Below are positions 8,769 to 17,936 of a stretch of 64,000 bases of DNA, piece after piece. The translations under genes were made by a program, and so were the position numbers. Under the pieces are notes generated by a model that was not told where the DNA came from, ran no database searches, and worked only from the letters and a program-made list of their open reading frames with translations. Each line of letters starts with the position of its first letter. Position 1 is the first letter of the stretch. Source of the stretch: Bradyrhizobium sp. Ce-3 (GTDB taxonomy: Bacteria > Pseudomonadota > Alphaproteobacteria > Rhizobiales > Xanthobacteraceae); the NCBI RefSeq assembly GCF_022835695.1, contig NZ_BQUV01000002.1:124001-188000 (forward strand), given 5' to 3'.

Positions 8769-9488
8769 ATGCCAACCCTGATCGCCGGCGTCATCGCCGT
8801 TGTCGTCCTTTATTCCGCGCTGCAGATGTTTCGCGCGGCCAATCCCGCCGTGCTCGCGCGCGCGATCAAGATCGTTGGCGGCGTGCTGGCGCTTGCGGTC
8901 GCGGCCTTCACCGGCGTGCGGGGCGAGCTGGCGGTGGCAATTCCGCTCGGCATCTTCGGCGCCGGACTGCTCGGCTGGTCGCCGTTCGGGAACACCGGGC
9001 TGCCCAATTTCGGCGGCATGTTCGGCGGCTCGCGCTCTCAGGGACAAAGCTCGCGGGTACGCTCGCAATATCTCGACATGAGCCTCGATCACGGCAGCGG
9101 CGTGCTCGCGGGCCGGATCGTGGCCGGACCACAGGCCGGCCACATGCTCGACGAGTTCGATTTGGCGCAGCTGCTGGCGATGGTGCCGAGCTTCGATGCC
9201 GAAAGCGTCGCGCTACTTGAAAGCTATCTGGACCGCCGTTTTCCCGCCTGGCGTCAGGACGCACAGGGCAACCGGACAGGGGGGCAGGGCCGCGCGGCGC
9301 CGAGCGGCAAAATGACCAACGAGGAGGCCTATCAGATCCTTGGCCTGCAGCCGGGCGCGTCGCGTGACGACATCGGCCGGGCTCACCGCACCTTGATGAA
9401 GAAACTCCATCCCGACCAGGGGGGCTCGACGTACCTCGCGGCTCGTGTGAACGAGGCCAAGGATACTCTGCTTCGCACGCATCTCTAA
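8769..9488 (+). CDS. Membrane-anchored DnaJ-domain protein
   Basis: A 239-residue J-domain protein. The N-terminus carries two hydrophobic segments (LIAGVIAVVVLYSALQMF and a second around residues 35-75), then a linker and a central helical part. The last 60 residues are a J-domain (EEAYQILGLQPGASRDDIGRAHRTLMKKLHPDQGG) with the HPD motif required to stimulate Hsp70 ATPase. The order membrane segment, then C-terminal J-domain, resembles the mitochondrial import protein Tim14/Pam18, and such proteins are common in alphaproteobacteria. Likely recruits DnaK to the inner membrane; that is inference. Confidence 0.85.
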   Translation: MPTLIAGVIAVVVLYSALQMFRAANPAVLARAIKIVGGVLALAVAAFTGVRGELAVAIPLGIFGAGLLGWSPFGNTGLPNFGGMFGGSRSQGQSSRVRSQYLDMSLDHGSGVLAGRIVAGPQAGHMLDEFDLAQLLAMVPSFDAESVALLESYLDRRFPAWRQDAQGNRTGGQGRAAPSGKMTNEEAYQILGLQPGASRDDIGRAHRTLMKKLHPDQGGSTYLAARVNEAKDTLLRTHL

Positions 9489-9680
9489 CTCCGGCTACGC
9501 TACCAACGCCACAGCCGAGAGCTGTCTTCCGCTTCTGATTGATGCCCCGTGGCCCGCCGCTGTCCGGCGTGGCCGATCGTTCTTTCGGGAAAACTTAACC
9601 GTAAAATCTTGACGAGAAGTTTTCATCGCCACGCCGCGTGGCCGATGCGCCAGTCGTTTCGCGCGGAGCACACGCAAAGC

Positions 9681-9713
9681 AAAAGGGCCGGCGCATGCGG
9701 CGCCGGCCCTTTT
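9681..9713 (-). terminator. Perfect 14-bp hairpin with T tracts
   Basis: AAAAGGGCCGGCGC (9681-9694) and its exact complement (9700-9713) flank a 5-base loop. The A/T ends make it usable on both strands. It lies 21 bp past the stop of the minus-strand carboxypeptidase gene and is its likely intrinsic terminator. Confidence 0.85.
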
Positions 9714-9734
9714 GGACTCAGCAGATCGTGTCGA

Positions 9735-11516
9735 TCAGTTGCGAACGGTGATGCAGGAGATCTCGGCGCGCTTCAGCGTCTTGCAGGCGGCTTCGGCCTG
9801 ATCGCGCTCGAGACCGGCAAAGCGGGCGCGGTAGAGCTTGCGATTGTCCTTGGCCACGACTTCGGTGAACGGGTCGGCCTTGCTGAGCAGACCGCGGGCA
9901 GAGCTGCGCGCGAGGTCGATGCGCTTGTTGGCCTCGCCCTCGGATTCCAGCGCGCCAACCTGGATGATCCAGCCGCTGTGCGCGGCGCCCGGCTTGACTA
10001 CGCTGGTCGGCGGGGCGGCCTGCAGGCTGCGGGTGGCGGGTTCGATCGAGGCCACGGCCTGCGGCGCCGCAGGGGCGGGCGCATGAACGGCCGAGGCCGG
10101 CAGCACGCCGAGGATGCCGTTGCCGGTGCCGAAATTGGCCGGCTGCGGCGGCATTTCGGGCCGCGAAGTCTCCGCGGCGCGTGCCATCATCGCATTGGAG
10201 GTCTCGGGGATTTCGCCGCGCGAGGGGATCGTGCTGGTGATCGGGGGCGCCGACTGGGCCGGGCCGGCGGCGGCGAGCTTGATCTGGCCGGCCTTGACCT
10301 GAACGGTCTTCACCTTGACCGGCTTCATCGGTTCAGCCGAGCCGGGGATCGCGGCGATCGGCTGGGTCTGGATCACGCCAGAGGTCAGCGGCGCCGGCTC
10401 GGGCTTGGCCTGCGGTTCGGGCTTTGCCGGGGGCGGCGGCAGGGCGGCGGCTGCGGCTGCCAGCAGCGAGGGCTTGGCCGGGCGCGGCGCCGGCATCGGG
10501 GCAGGCTCCGCGGCAGCGACCGGGGTGGTCTCTGCCGAAGCGCGTGCGTCGTCGGCATCGGCAACCTCGACATTGGCGTCGGCCGGATTGCGCTCGGTGA
10601 TCGCAGCAGCGGTACGGGTGGTGGCACCCCTGCCGATGTTCTCGGCCAGCAGGTTGCGCATGATGGCATCGCGCGAGCCGCCGCTGCGGCCGCCGAGCAC
10701 GACGCCGACCAGGAAGCGGTTGCCGCGGTGGATCGAGGTCACGAGGTTGAAGCCGGAGGCGCGGGTGTAGCCGGTCTTGATGCCGTCGACGCCCTCGACG
10801 CTGCCGAGCAGACGATTGTGACCGGTGATGGTGTGGCCGCGGAAATTGAACGCCGTGGTCGAGAAGTAGCGATAGTAGCGCGGGAAGCGATCCTGGATGG
10901 CGCGGCCCAGCGTCGATTGATCGCGCGCCGTGGTGATCTGCTCGTCGTTGGGCAGGCCGGAGGCGTTGCGATAGGTGGTCCGGCTCATGCCGAGGGCGCG
11001 GGCCTTGCGGGTCATCATCCGGGCGAAGTCGTCTTCGCTGCCGCCGATCGCCTCGGCGATCACGACCGCGGCGTCGTTGGCGGAGCGGGTGACGAGGCCC
11101 TTGATGGCGTCTTCGACCCTGATGGTCTGGCCCGGCCGCAGGCCGAGCTTGGTCGGGTCCTGTTCGGACGCATGCTCGGAAACCGGCATCTCGGTGTCGA
11201 GCTTCATCTTCCCGGAATCGAGACGCTCGAACAGCAGATAGAGCGTCATGATCTTGGTGAGCGAGGCGGGGTGCCGCAGGCCGTCGGGACTGTTTGACGT
11301 CAGCACCGAGCCGGTATTGCCGTCGACGATGATCGTCGCAAATTGCGGGCTGTAGCTTTCGCGCGCGGACTCGCTGTGGTGGTGACGCGCGGCGTGGCGC
11401 CGGTGACGGCGCGCCTCGGCGTTATCACTCGTGATCAGGATCGCCGTCGTGACGGTTACGAGCCCAAGAACGCCAACTCGCAGCGCCCGCGAGGAGGCAA
11501 AGGTTGTTCGAAGCAT
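9735..11516 (-). CDS. D-alanyl-D-alanine carboxypeptidase with SPOR domain
   Basis: Periplasmic serine D,D-carboxypeptidase (peptidase S11, DacA-like) that trims pentapeptide stems. An N-terminal hydrophobic segment (VGVLGLVTVTTAILI) precedes a His/Arg-rich stretch. The three active-site motifs are S85-L-T-K88, S145-A-N147 and K247-T-G249. Residues about 310-510 form a Pro/Ala-rich linker, and the last 80 residues are a SPOR domain (WIIQVGALESEGEANKRI) that binds denuded septal glycan. The S11-plus-SPOR fusion is known in Rhizobiales. At 593 residues it is much longer than E. coli DacA because of linker and SPOR. Confidence 0.93.
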   Translation of the reverse strand: MLRTTFASSRALRVGVLGLVTVTTAILITSDNAEARRHRRHAARHHHSESARESYSPQFATIIVDGNTGSVLTSNSPDGLRHPASLTKIMTLYLLFERLDSGKMKLDTEMPVSEHASEQDPTKLGLRPGQTIRVEDAIKGLVTRSANDAAVVIAEAIGGSEDDFARMMTRKARALGMSRTTYRNASGLPNDEQITTARDQSTLGRAIQDRFPRYYRYFSTTAFNFRGHTITGHNRLLGSVEGVDGIKTGYTRASGFNLVTSIHRGNRFLVGVVLGGRSGGSRDAIMRNLLAENIGRGATTRTAAAITERNPADANVEVADADDARASAETTPVAAAEPAPMPAPRPAKPSLLAAAAAALPPPPAKPEPQAKPEPAPLTSGVIQTQPIAAIPGSAEPMKPVKVKTVQVKAGQIKLAAAGPAQSAPPITSTIPSRGEIPETSNAMMARAAETSRPEMPPQPANFGTGNGILGVLPASAVHAPAPAAPQAVASIEPATRSLQAAPPTSVVKPGAAHSGWIIQVGALESEGEANKRIDLARSSARGLLSKADPFTEVVAKDNRKLYRARFAGLERDQAEAACKTLKRAEISCITVRN

Positions 11517-11939
11517 CTACTTCCCCGTCCCAATTTCTATCTAGATCACTGGCCCGTGAGGCGAAATTGTGCCCGGCGGCCGTCGATCCTTGCCTGCGCA
11601 ACAGACCATTTCGGGCAGAACCATCTGCCTTCGTGGCGGCTCAGGTCGCTCTTCTAGCTAAGGTGTTGTTCACAAACAGCTTTCAAGGCTGCCCGTCGGA
11701 AGGCGAACAAAGTCCAGGAATCAGGTTAGGTGGCCCGAGTTTCCAAAAGATTAAGCAACCGTTGCGTAGTCCCCCGGGGTTTATCGCAAATGCTCAGGAT
11801 TCGGGCAAATGTCGTTGTGCGGCGCACAATATTTGTTGACATAATTGTGCGATGCGATATTCCAATCGTTGTCAGGGGGCCGGGAGCTTCCCGGCAATGG
11901 GAATTTGCGCCTTCAAGTCTGGGAAAAGGAATTCCATCC
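11517..11939 (+). promoter_or_regulatory. 423-bp spacer with phasin promoter and TGC-GCA inverted repeat
   Basis: No gene is supported here. A -35-like TTGACA sits at 11836-11841 with a weak -10-like TATTCC 16 bp on (11858-11863), about 80 bp before the phasin start. Just upstream, TTGTGCGGCGCACAA (11815-11829) is a perfect 6-bp inverted repeat around GGC. Its TGC-N3-GCA core resembles sites described for PhaR, the repressor of phasin genes. Placement immediately upstream of the -35 fits an operator. Confidence 0.5.
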
Positions 11940-12278
11940 ATGGTCAAGATCGAAGACATTCAGAGCTACGGCAAAGAGCATTTCGAGTCGGTCACTGCGT
12001 CTGCGAACAACCTGCAGAGCGGCGTCCAGGCCATCGCCACCGCCTATGGCGACTACGCCAAGAAGTCCTTCGAGGACACCAAGTCGTTCGTCGAGAAGCT
12101 GTCGGGCGTGAAGTCGCTGGACAAGGCGCTCGAGGCGCAGACCGAGTACCTGCGCTCGTCCTACGAGACCTTCGTCGCGGAATCGCAGAAGATCGCCGGC
12201 CTGTATAGCGACTGCGCCAAGCAGACCTTCAAGCCCTATGAGGGCCTGGTCTCCAAGTTCACGCCCGCCGCTCAGTAA
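11940..12278 (+). CDS. Phasin family protein
   Basis: Small amphipathic granule-associated protein of 112 residues that coats polyhydroxybutyrate granules or acts as a general chaperone. The product is all-helical: MVKIEDIQSYGKEHFESV, LQSGVQAIATAYGDYAKKSFEDTKSFVEKLSG and LEAQTEYLRSSYETFVAESQKIAGLYSDCAKQ are diagnostic of the Phasin_2 family. The ATG follows GGGAAAAGGAATTCC with a good ribosome site; an in-frame extension to 11730 has no family support. A strong terminator follows. The gene stands alone. Confidence 0.93.
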   Translation: MVKIEDIQSYGKEHFESVTASANNLQSGVQAIATAYGDYAKKSFEDTKSFVEKLSGVKSLDKALEAQTEYLRSSYETFVAESQKIAGLYSDCAKQTFKPYEGLVSKFTPAAQ

Positions 12279-12299
12279 GCGTCGCGCTCAGGACAAACG

Positions 12300-12327
12300 A
12301 AAAGCCCGGCCGAACGGCCGGGCTTTT
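12300..12327. terminator. Intrinsic terminator between phasin and TadG-like gene
   Basis: AAAAGCCCGGCCG and CGGCCGGGCTTTT form a perfect 13-bp stem with a 2-base AA centre, followed by TTTTTT on the plus strand. It serves the phasin gene, and the opposite-strand A run lets it also stop the converging TadG-like gene. Confidence 0.88.
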
Positions 12328-12349
12328 TTGTTGTGCGTGAGTCGGGCGG

Positions 12350-14341
12350 TTACTTCGCCAGCCGCAGCTTGCTGAGCGCCGTTCCGATCGTGTTGAACGT
12401 CGTCACGATCTGGGTCGAGCTGGTCAGCATGAAGAATTTGTCGGGGCTGCTGGCGCAGTTCTTCAGCACGGTTGAGGTCGGATCGGCGGGCGAACTGGTG
12501 TTCACCTGGATGGTGTAGATCGTGTACATCGGCGATCCACCGGAATCCTTCGCGGCCTGCAGGTTCTGGCACATCAGGGCCTGCCGCGCGTCGATCGGAT
12601 TGCCGGACGCCTGCGTCCTGCCGTCGCCGTATTCGGGCCAGCGGTCTTCGGTGTTCAGACCGTCGGACAACAGGATGATGACCCGGTTGTAGGTCGTGTT
12701 GGAGTCCTCGGCCGGCGTGTTCAGCGGGCCGCCCACCAGCAATGACTGCCACGCCCAGGCCAATCCAACCGCCTGGTTGGTGCCGCCGGTCGGCTGCATG
12801 GCGTTGACGGCCGTTTTGAGCGCGCTCCAATTGTAGCTCAGCGGAATCATCGGCTCGAGCTGCGTCGAAGAGCTGCTGCTGCAATAGGCGGTGCTGTTCT
12901 CGTAGTTCTCGTTGGCGGGAAACAGCGTCGTCAGGTCGGACGTGTTGGGCAGCACGCCGGTCGCATCGTTGGGCTGCGTGCGGTCGGTGATGCAGCCGGT
13001 CCAAGTGCTGATCGGATTTGTAGAAAAATTGCGCCAGTCATTGGCGACCCCGAGGGCGGTGGGAGTCCAGATGTGCTCGGTGTTGGTGGTGCTGGTTGGG
13101 TCCCTGTAGCCGACGATCGCAGAAACCCGGGGCTGATTGGTATTGTGCGTGTTGTCGTTGGGGCCCGGCTGCGTCCAGTTGTGGACATAGGTCCATCCGG
13201 TGCAGGACCGGCTGCTGCCGCTGCCGCTGCAGGTGCAGCCCGAGACGTTATTGCCGGACGAGTTCTTCGGGCAGCTGCACTTCGAGCTTCCGCTGCAGAA
13301 AGTCTCTTTCGTTCCGGCTGCGGTTGCCGCGGACGGCTCGCTGGTCCAGCAGCCGTTGTAAAACGTCTGGGAATTGCCATCCATGGTCGGACAGATCGGA
13401 TTCTGGATGCTCGCGCCGTTGACCGTGAGCGTCGTCGACGGGATCGTCGAGGTCGTCGAACTGTTGCGTGTGGGGTTGACCTGGCAGACGAAAGCTCCGT
13501 TTGCACTTCCGTCGGTGTTGCCGGTGGTGTTGGTGAACGGGCACTTCGAACCCGGTCCCACGGCATGCCAATTGACGGGCAGCGTTGCCTGCGTGCTGGT
13601 GGTGAGGAGGGCCTGCTGAGTGGTCGGCGGATTGAGCCAGTCGGTCCAGTCGATAAAGCTCGCGCCGTAGTTGCTGGCGCCGAGGTTGACGTCCTTGAAG
13701 AACGGAATGACGGAGATGTAGACGTCGCCGTTGTTCTTGCTGAGCGCGCTGAGCTGATCGATCAGGCCGCCGGTTCCGGCGACCGCGTTTCGCAGTGCGA
13801 CAATCTTGTTGTCGTCCTTCATCGACCCGGTGTTGTCGAGGGCGAGGGCGACGCGCATCTTGACGTTGCCCCAGGTGCTGGTCGAGGTCGCGCCGAAATT
13901 CACCGTGGTCGGGGCGGCACCGGCACCGGGGAGCAGGGCGGCAAGCTGCATAAAATCATATTTAATGTAGCCCGATCCGGTCAGGAGAATAGTGGCTGCC
14001 GTGTTGGCGGTCGGGGTCGTATAGGTGGCGGAAATGGAAATGCCCTGGCCGTCCTTGTTCGTATAAAGAGCGGCGAAATAGGTCTGCGCCTTGCCCGGAA
14101 TCTGCGCGGCCGTGATGTTGCCCATGGTCAGATCCTTGGACAGCATCAGCGCGGTCGAATCGAGCGCCGCCTGCATCGAGGAGCGGGCGGCGTTGGCGCG
14201 GGTATAGTCGATCGCTACACCCACGAAGAGGAGCACGGGAATCGCCGCGAAGGTGAAGATCACCGCGATATTGCCGTCGGTTGCCTTGGAAAACCGGCGG
14301 GCGGCCGCGCGAACGCGATCGAAAATGGCTGAACCAAGCAT
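12350..14341 (-). CDS. TadG-like pilus-assembly protein with VWA domain and Cys-rich insert
   Basis: Predicted membrane-anchored, secreted-face protein of 663 residues. The N-terminus DGNIAVIFTFAAIPVLLFVGVAIDYTRA is the TadE/TadG anchor, processed or retained in Flp pilus systems. A VWA domain follows with the metal site D169-N-T-G-S173. Between residues 267 and 380 lie ten cysteines in a Ser/Thr/Asn-rich segment, probably disulfide-bonded outside the cytosol. The C-terminal half resumes VWA-like sequence (NRVIILLSDGLNTEDRW). No other tad or cpa gene is in this window, so it is an orphan here. TadG/VWA proteins of this layout are common in Rhizobiales and their role is poorly known. Confidence 0.82.
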   Translation of the reverse strand: MLGSAIFDRVRAAARRFSKATDGNIAVIFTFAAIPVLLFVGVAIDYTRANAARSSMQAALDSTALMLSKDLTMGNITAAQIPGKAQTYFAALYTNKDGQGISISATYTTPTANTAATILLTGSGYIKYDFMQLAALLPGAGAAPTTVNFGATSTSTWGNVKMRVALALDNTGSMKDDNKIVALRNAVAGTGGLIDQLSALSKNNGDVYISVIPFFKDVNLGASNYGASFIDWTDWLNPPTTQQALLTTSTQATLPVNWHAVGPGSKCPFTNTTGNTDGSANGAFVCQVNPTRNSSTTSTIPSTTLTVNGASIQNPICPTMDGNSQTFYNGCWTSEPSAATAAGTKETFCSGSSKCSCPKNSSGNNVSGCTCSGSGSSRSCTGWTYVHNWTQPGPNDNTHNTNQPRVSAIVGYRDPTSTTNTEHIWTPTALGVANDWRNFSTNPISTWTGCITDRTQPNDATGVLPNTSDLTTLFPANENYENSTAYCSSSSSTQLEPMIPLSYNWSALKTAVNAMQPTGGTNQAVGLAWAWQSLLVGGPLNTPAEDSNTTYNRVIILLSDGLNTEDRWPEYGDGRTQASGNPIDARQALMCQNLQAAKDSGGSPMYTIYTIQVNTSSPADPTSTVLKNCASSPDKFFMLTSSTQIVTTFNTIGTALSKLRLAK

Positions 14342-14851
14342 GATGCTCTCATCGAAATGAATGGCGCGGCCATCTCGACTGGCGCGGCTAAACAGTTGGT
14401 GAATCGCGCAAGGGAAACCCGGGATCGGCCCCGATGAACGATGAAAAGCCGGGCAAAAGCGCTGGCTATCCTCAATGCCGCCTAAATTGGACCCCCGACT
14501 CCTTTGTCAAATCAGGCAGAAATGATTAACCTTCCGGGGGTTGCCGCGCCGGGAAAAGGACCGGTGGGCCGCGGCGGGTCTGCGCTTGCGGCAGGGCCTC
14601 TCGAGGCCCATATTCGCATAGTCGATCCGGCCGCCGGATCGGACCGGGAGCGGCAATCTGGAAAGCATTGCTGGGGGTTCCGCGATGTGTCTTGCGGCAA
14701 TCGCGACCTCCGTCCAATCGCCATCCGGTTTTCCCGCTAGTTTCCCTTGGGGAATTCGAACGCCTGAGCCATGTTGCGATCCACGTTGACAGCCCTGATC
14801 TCCGAGCCGGTTTCGTCCATGCCGGCGGTAGCCGCCGCGGCGGCGCCGAGA
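14342..14851. other. 510-bp spacer upstream of clpS
   Basis: No gene is supported. The clpS reading frame stays open back to ATG codons at 14819 and 14771, but that 27-residue stretch is Ala-rich and unlike the conserved protein. A perfect 7-bp hairpin (GGGCCTC/GAGGCCC, 14594-14609) lies in the middle with no T tract. Confidence 0.5.
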
Positions 14852-15184
14852 ATGAGCAATGACGACAACCGCAACGGCGCGGGCACTGGCCCGTCGACCT
14901 CGGTCATCACCAAGGTCAAGCCGAAAACCAAGCGCCCGAATTTGTATCGCGTCCTGATCCTGAACGACGACTACACTCCGATGGAGTTCGTCGTTCACGT
15001 GCTGGAGCGATTCTTCCAAAAGGACGCCGAGGCGGCGACCAAGATCATGCTGCACGTTCATCATCACGGGATCGGTGAGTGCGGCGTGTTTACCTATGAG
15101 ATCGCCGAGACCAAAGTGACGCAAGTCATGGACTTCGCGCGCAAGCATCAGCATCCACTGCAATGTGTGATGGAAAAGAAGTAG
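14852..15184 (+). CDS. clpS: ATP-dependent Clp protease adaptor ClpS
   Basis: N-end-rule adaptor that hands substrates with destabilising N-termini to ClpAP. Core features are [24 protein letters not shown] (substrate pocket with the invariant DDYTPMEFV), [21 protein letters not shown] and the C-terminal [11 protein letters not shown] place the start at ATG 14852 (MSNDDN), giving 110 residues, the usual family length; ATG 14771 would add 27 Ala-rich residues. None of the candidate starts has a strong ribosome site. clpA follows 260 bp downstream, the standard genetic neighbour and functional partner. Confidence 0.93.
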   Translation: MSNDDNRNGAGTGPSTSVITKVKPKTKRPNLYRVLILNDDYTPMEFVVHVLERFFQKDAEAATKIMLHVHHHGIGECGVFTYEIAETKVTQVMDFARKHQHPLQCVMEKK

Positions 15185-15444
15185 TCCGCGGAAACGATTG
15201 AACCCGCCGCGGCGGCGGAACGGGTCTTGCATCGCGTATTGTGACGGTGGTGAACCGCGTTCCCGTACGATCACGGGGCGCGGCCGGGCGACGTTCGGAC
15301 GCCCGAAATTTAGAAGAAAACCATCATCGCGAGACCGGTCTTTCGCCACGATCCGTCGTAACTATATCAATGGCGATCACGAAGGTTGTTATTGCCTGAC
15401 CCGGCAATGGCGATCATGATGGCAGGGGGCCATAGAGGACGCGA

Positions 15445-17853
15445 ATGCCAACTTTTTCCCAAAGCCTTGAACAATCGCTGCACCGTGCATTGGCGATCGC
15501 AAACGAGCGTCATCATCAGTATGCGACGCTCGAACATCTGCTGCTGTCGCTGATCGACGACTCGGATGCGGCGGCGGTGATGCGGGCCTGCAGCGTCGAT
15601 CTCGACAAGCTGAGGACGAGCCTCGTCAATTATCTCGAGACCGAATTCGAAAACCTGGTGACTGACGGCGCCGACGATGCGAAGCCGACCGCCGGGTTCC
15701 AGCGCGTGATCCAGCGCGCGGTGATTCACGTCCAGTCGTCCGGTCGCGAGGAAGTGACCGGCGCCAATGTGCTGATCGCGATCTTCGCCGAGCGTGAGAG
15801 CCATGCCGCGTATTTCCTGCAGGAGCAGGACATGACGCGCTACGACGCGGTCAACTACATCAGCCACGGCATCGCCAAGCGGCCCGGCGTCTCCGAGGCG
15901 CGGCCGGTGCGCGGCGTCGACGAGGAAACCGAGACCAAGGGCAACGAGGACGCCAAGAAGAAGGGCGAGGCGCTCGAGACCTATTGCGTCAACCTCAACA
16001 AGAAGGCGCGCGACGGCAAGATCGATCCGGTGATCGGCCGCAATGCCGAGATCAACCGTGCGATCCAGGTGCTGTGCCGCCGCCAGAAGAACAATCCGCT
16101 GTTCGTCGGCGAAGCCGGCGTCGGCAAGACTGCGATCGCCGAAGGCCTCGCCAAGCGCATCGTCGACAGCGACGTGCCGGAGGTGCTGGCGGCCGCGACC
16201 GTGTTCTCGCTCGACATGGGCACGCTGCTCGCCGGCACCCGCTACCGCGGCGATTTCGAGGAACGGCTGAAGCAGGTCCTCAAGGAGCTTGAGGCGCACC
16301 CGAACGCCATCCTGTTCATCGACGAGATCCACACCGTGATCGGCGCCGGCGCCACCTCGGGCGGCGCGATGGATGCGTCCAATCTGCTGAAGCCCGCGCT
16401 GGCTTCCGGCACGATCCGCTGCATGGGCTCGACGACCTACAAGGAATATCGTCAGCACTTCGAGAAGGACCGCGCGCTGGTGCGGCGCTTCCAGAAGATC
16501 GACGTCAACGAGCCGACGGTGGAAGACGCGATCGCGATCCTCAAGGGCCTCAAGCCCTATTTCGAGGATTACCATCGGCTGAAATACACCAATGAGGCGA
16601 TCGAGGCGGCGGTGCAGCTGTCGTCGCGCTACATTCACGACCGCAAGCTGCCCGACAAGGCGATCGACGTGATCGACGAGTCCGGCGCGGCGCAGATGCT
16701 GGTCGCCGAGAGCAAGCGCAAGAAGACGATCGGCATCAAGGAGATCGAGACCACGATCGCGACCATGGCGCGGATCCCGCCGAAGAGCGTGTCGAAGGAC
16801 GATGCCGAGGTGCTGAAGCATCTCGAGCAGACCCTGAAGCGCACGGTGTTCGGCCAGGACAAGGCAATCGAGTCGCTGGCGGCATCGATCAAGTTGGCGC
16901 GTGCCGGCCTGCGCGAGCCGGAGAAGCCGATCGGCAGCTATCTGTTCTCGGGTCCGACCGGCGTCGGCAAGACCGAGGTGGCCAAGCAACTCGCGGCGTC
17001 GCTCGGCGTCGAGCTGCTGCGCTTCGACATGTCCGAATACATGGAGCGGCACACCGTGTCGCGCCTGATCGGCGCACCTCCCGGCTATGTCGGCTTCGAC
17101 CAGGGCGGCCTGCTGACCGATGGCGTGGATCAGCATCCGCATTGCGTGGTGCTGCTCGACGAGATCGAGAAGGCGCATCCGGATCTCTACAACGTGCTGC
17201 TGCAGATCATGGATCACGGCCGGCTCACCGACCATAACGGCAAGCAGGTCAACTTCCGCAACGTGATCCTGATCATGACCACGAATGCGGGCGCGGCCGA
17301 TCTCGCGCGGCAGGCGTTCGGCTTCACCCGCTCGAAGCGGGAAGGCGACGACCACGAGGCGATCAACCGGCAGTTCGCGCCGGAGTTCCGCAACCGGCTG
17401 GATGCGATCGTCTCCTTCGCGCACCTCAACGCCGAGGTGATCGGCATGGTGGTCGAGAAGTTCGTGCTGCAGCTCGAGGCGCAACTCGCCGACCGCGACG
17501 TCACGATCGAGCTGTCCGAGCCCGCCAAGGCCTGGCTGATCGAGCACGGCTATGACGAGCAGATGGGCGCGCGTCCGATGGCGCGCATCATCCAGGAGCA
17601 CATCAAGAAGCCGCTCGCGGATGAAGTTCTGTTCGGCCACCTCAAGGGCGGCGGGCACGTTCGCGTCGTCCTCGTCAAGGACGAGGCGACCGACAAGGAC
17701 AAGATCGGCTTCGAATATGTCGAGGGCCCGGTCACCCCGAAGCCCGAGAGCCTGCCGCCGCGCAAGCGCAAGCCGCCGAAGGGCGGCCCCAACAACGGCG
17801 GCGGAGGCGGCACCAAGGGGCCGGCCTCGAAGGGGCCGATGGTCAAGGCCTGA
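15445..17853 (+). CDS. clpA: ATP-dependent Clp protease ATP-binding subunit ClpA
   Basis: Hexameric AAA+ unfoldase that feeds proteins to ClpP. The 802-residue product has an N-domain ([32 protein letters not shown]), a first AAA+ module with Walker A GEAGVGKT at 222-229 and Walker [10 protein letters not shown], and a second with Walker A GPTGVGKT at 503-510 and Walker [13 protein letters not shown]. The ClpP-contacting loop position reads AFGFTRS. There is no ClpB-type middle coiled coil. The tail is Lys/Gly/Pro-rich. The ATG follows AGAGGACGCGA. A strong intrinsic terminator ends the clpS-clpA unit. Confidence 0.97.
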   Translation: MPTFSQSLEQSLHRALAIANERHHQYATLEHLLLSLIDDSDAAAVMRACSVDLDKLRTSLVNYLETEFENLVTDGADDAKPTAGFQRVIQRAVIHVQSSGREEVTGANVLIAIFAERESHAAYFLQEQDMTRYDAVNYISHGIAKRPGVSEARPVRGVDEETETKGNEDAKKKGEALETYCVNLNKKARDGKIDPVIGRNAEINRAIQVLCRRQKNNPLFVGEAGVGKTAIAEGLAKRIVDSDVPEVLAAATVFSLDMGTLLAGTRYRGDFEERLKQVLKELEAHPNAILFIDEIHTVIGAGATSGGAMDASNLLKPALASGTIRCMGSTTYKEYRQHFEKDRALVRRFQKIDVNEPTVEDAIAILKGLKPYFEDYHRLKYTNEAIEAAVQLSSRYIHDRKLPDKAIDVIDESGAAQMLVAESKRKKTIGIKEIETTIATMARIPPKSVSKDDAEVLKHLEQTLKRTVFGQDKAIESLAASIKLARAGLREPEKPIGSYLFSGPTGVGKTEVAKQLAASLGVELLRFDMSEYMERHTVSRLIGAPPGYVGFDQGGLLTDGVDQHPHCVVLLDEIEKAHPDLYNVLLQIMDHGRLTDHNGKQVNFRNVILIMTTNAGAADLARQAFGFTRSKREGDDHEAINRQFAPEFRNRLDAIVSFAHLNAEVIGMVVEKFVLQLEAQLADRDVTIELSEPAKAWLIEHGYDEQMGARPMARIIQEHIKKPLADEVLFGHLKGGGHVRVVLVKDEATDKDKIGFEYVEGPVTPKPESLPPRKRKPPKGGPNNGGGGGTKGPASKGPMVKA

Positions 17854-17872
17854 GGCGTCAGCGAATAAATTG

Positions 17873-17900
17873 AAAAGGCCGGCTGAACAGCCGGCCTTTT
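17873..17900 (+). terminator. Intrinsic terminator after clpA
   Basis: AAAAGGCCGGCTG and its exact complement CAGCCGGCCTTTT form a 13-bp stem with an AA centre, followed by T residues. It lies 20 bp after the clpA stop and could also act on the converging MFS gene. Confidence 0.88.
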
Positions 17901-17936
17901 TGCTTGCGCCGACGAAGTCGATGAAGTCGCGCCGCC

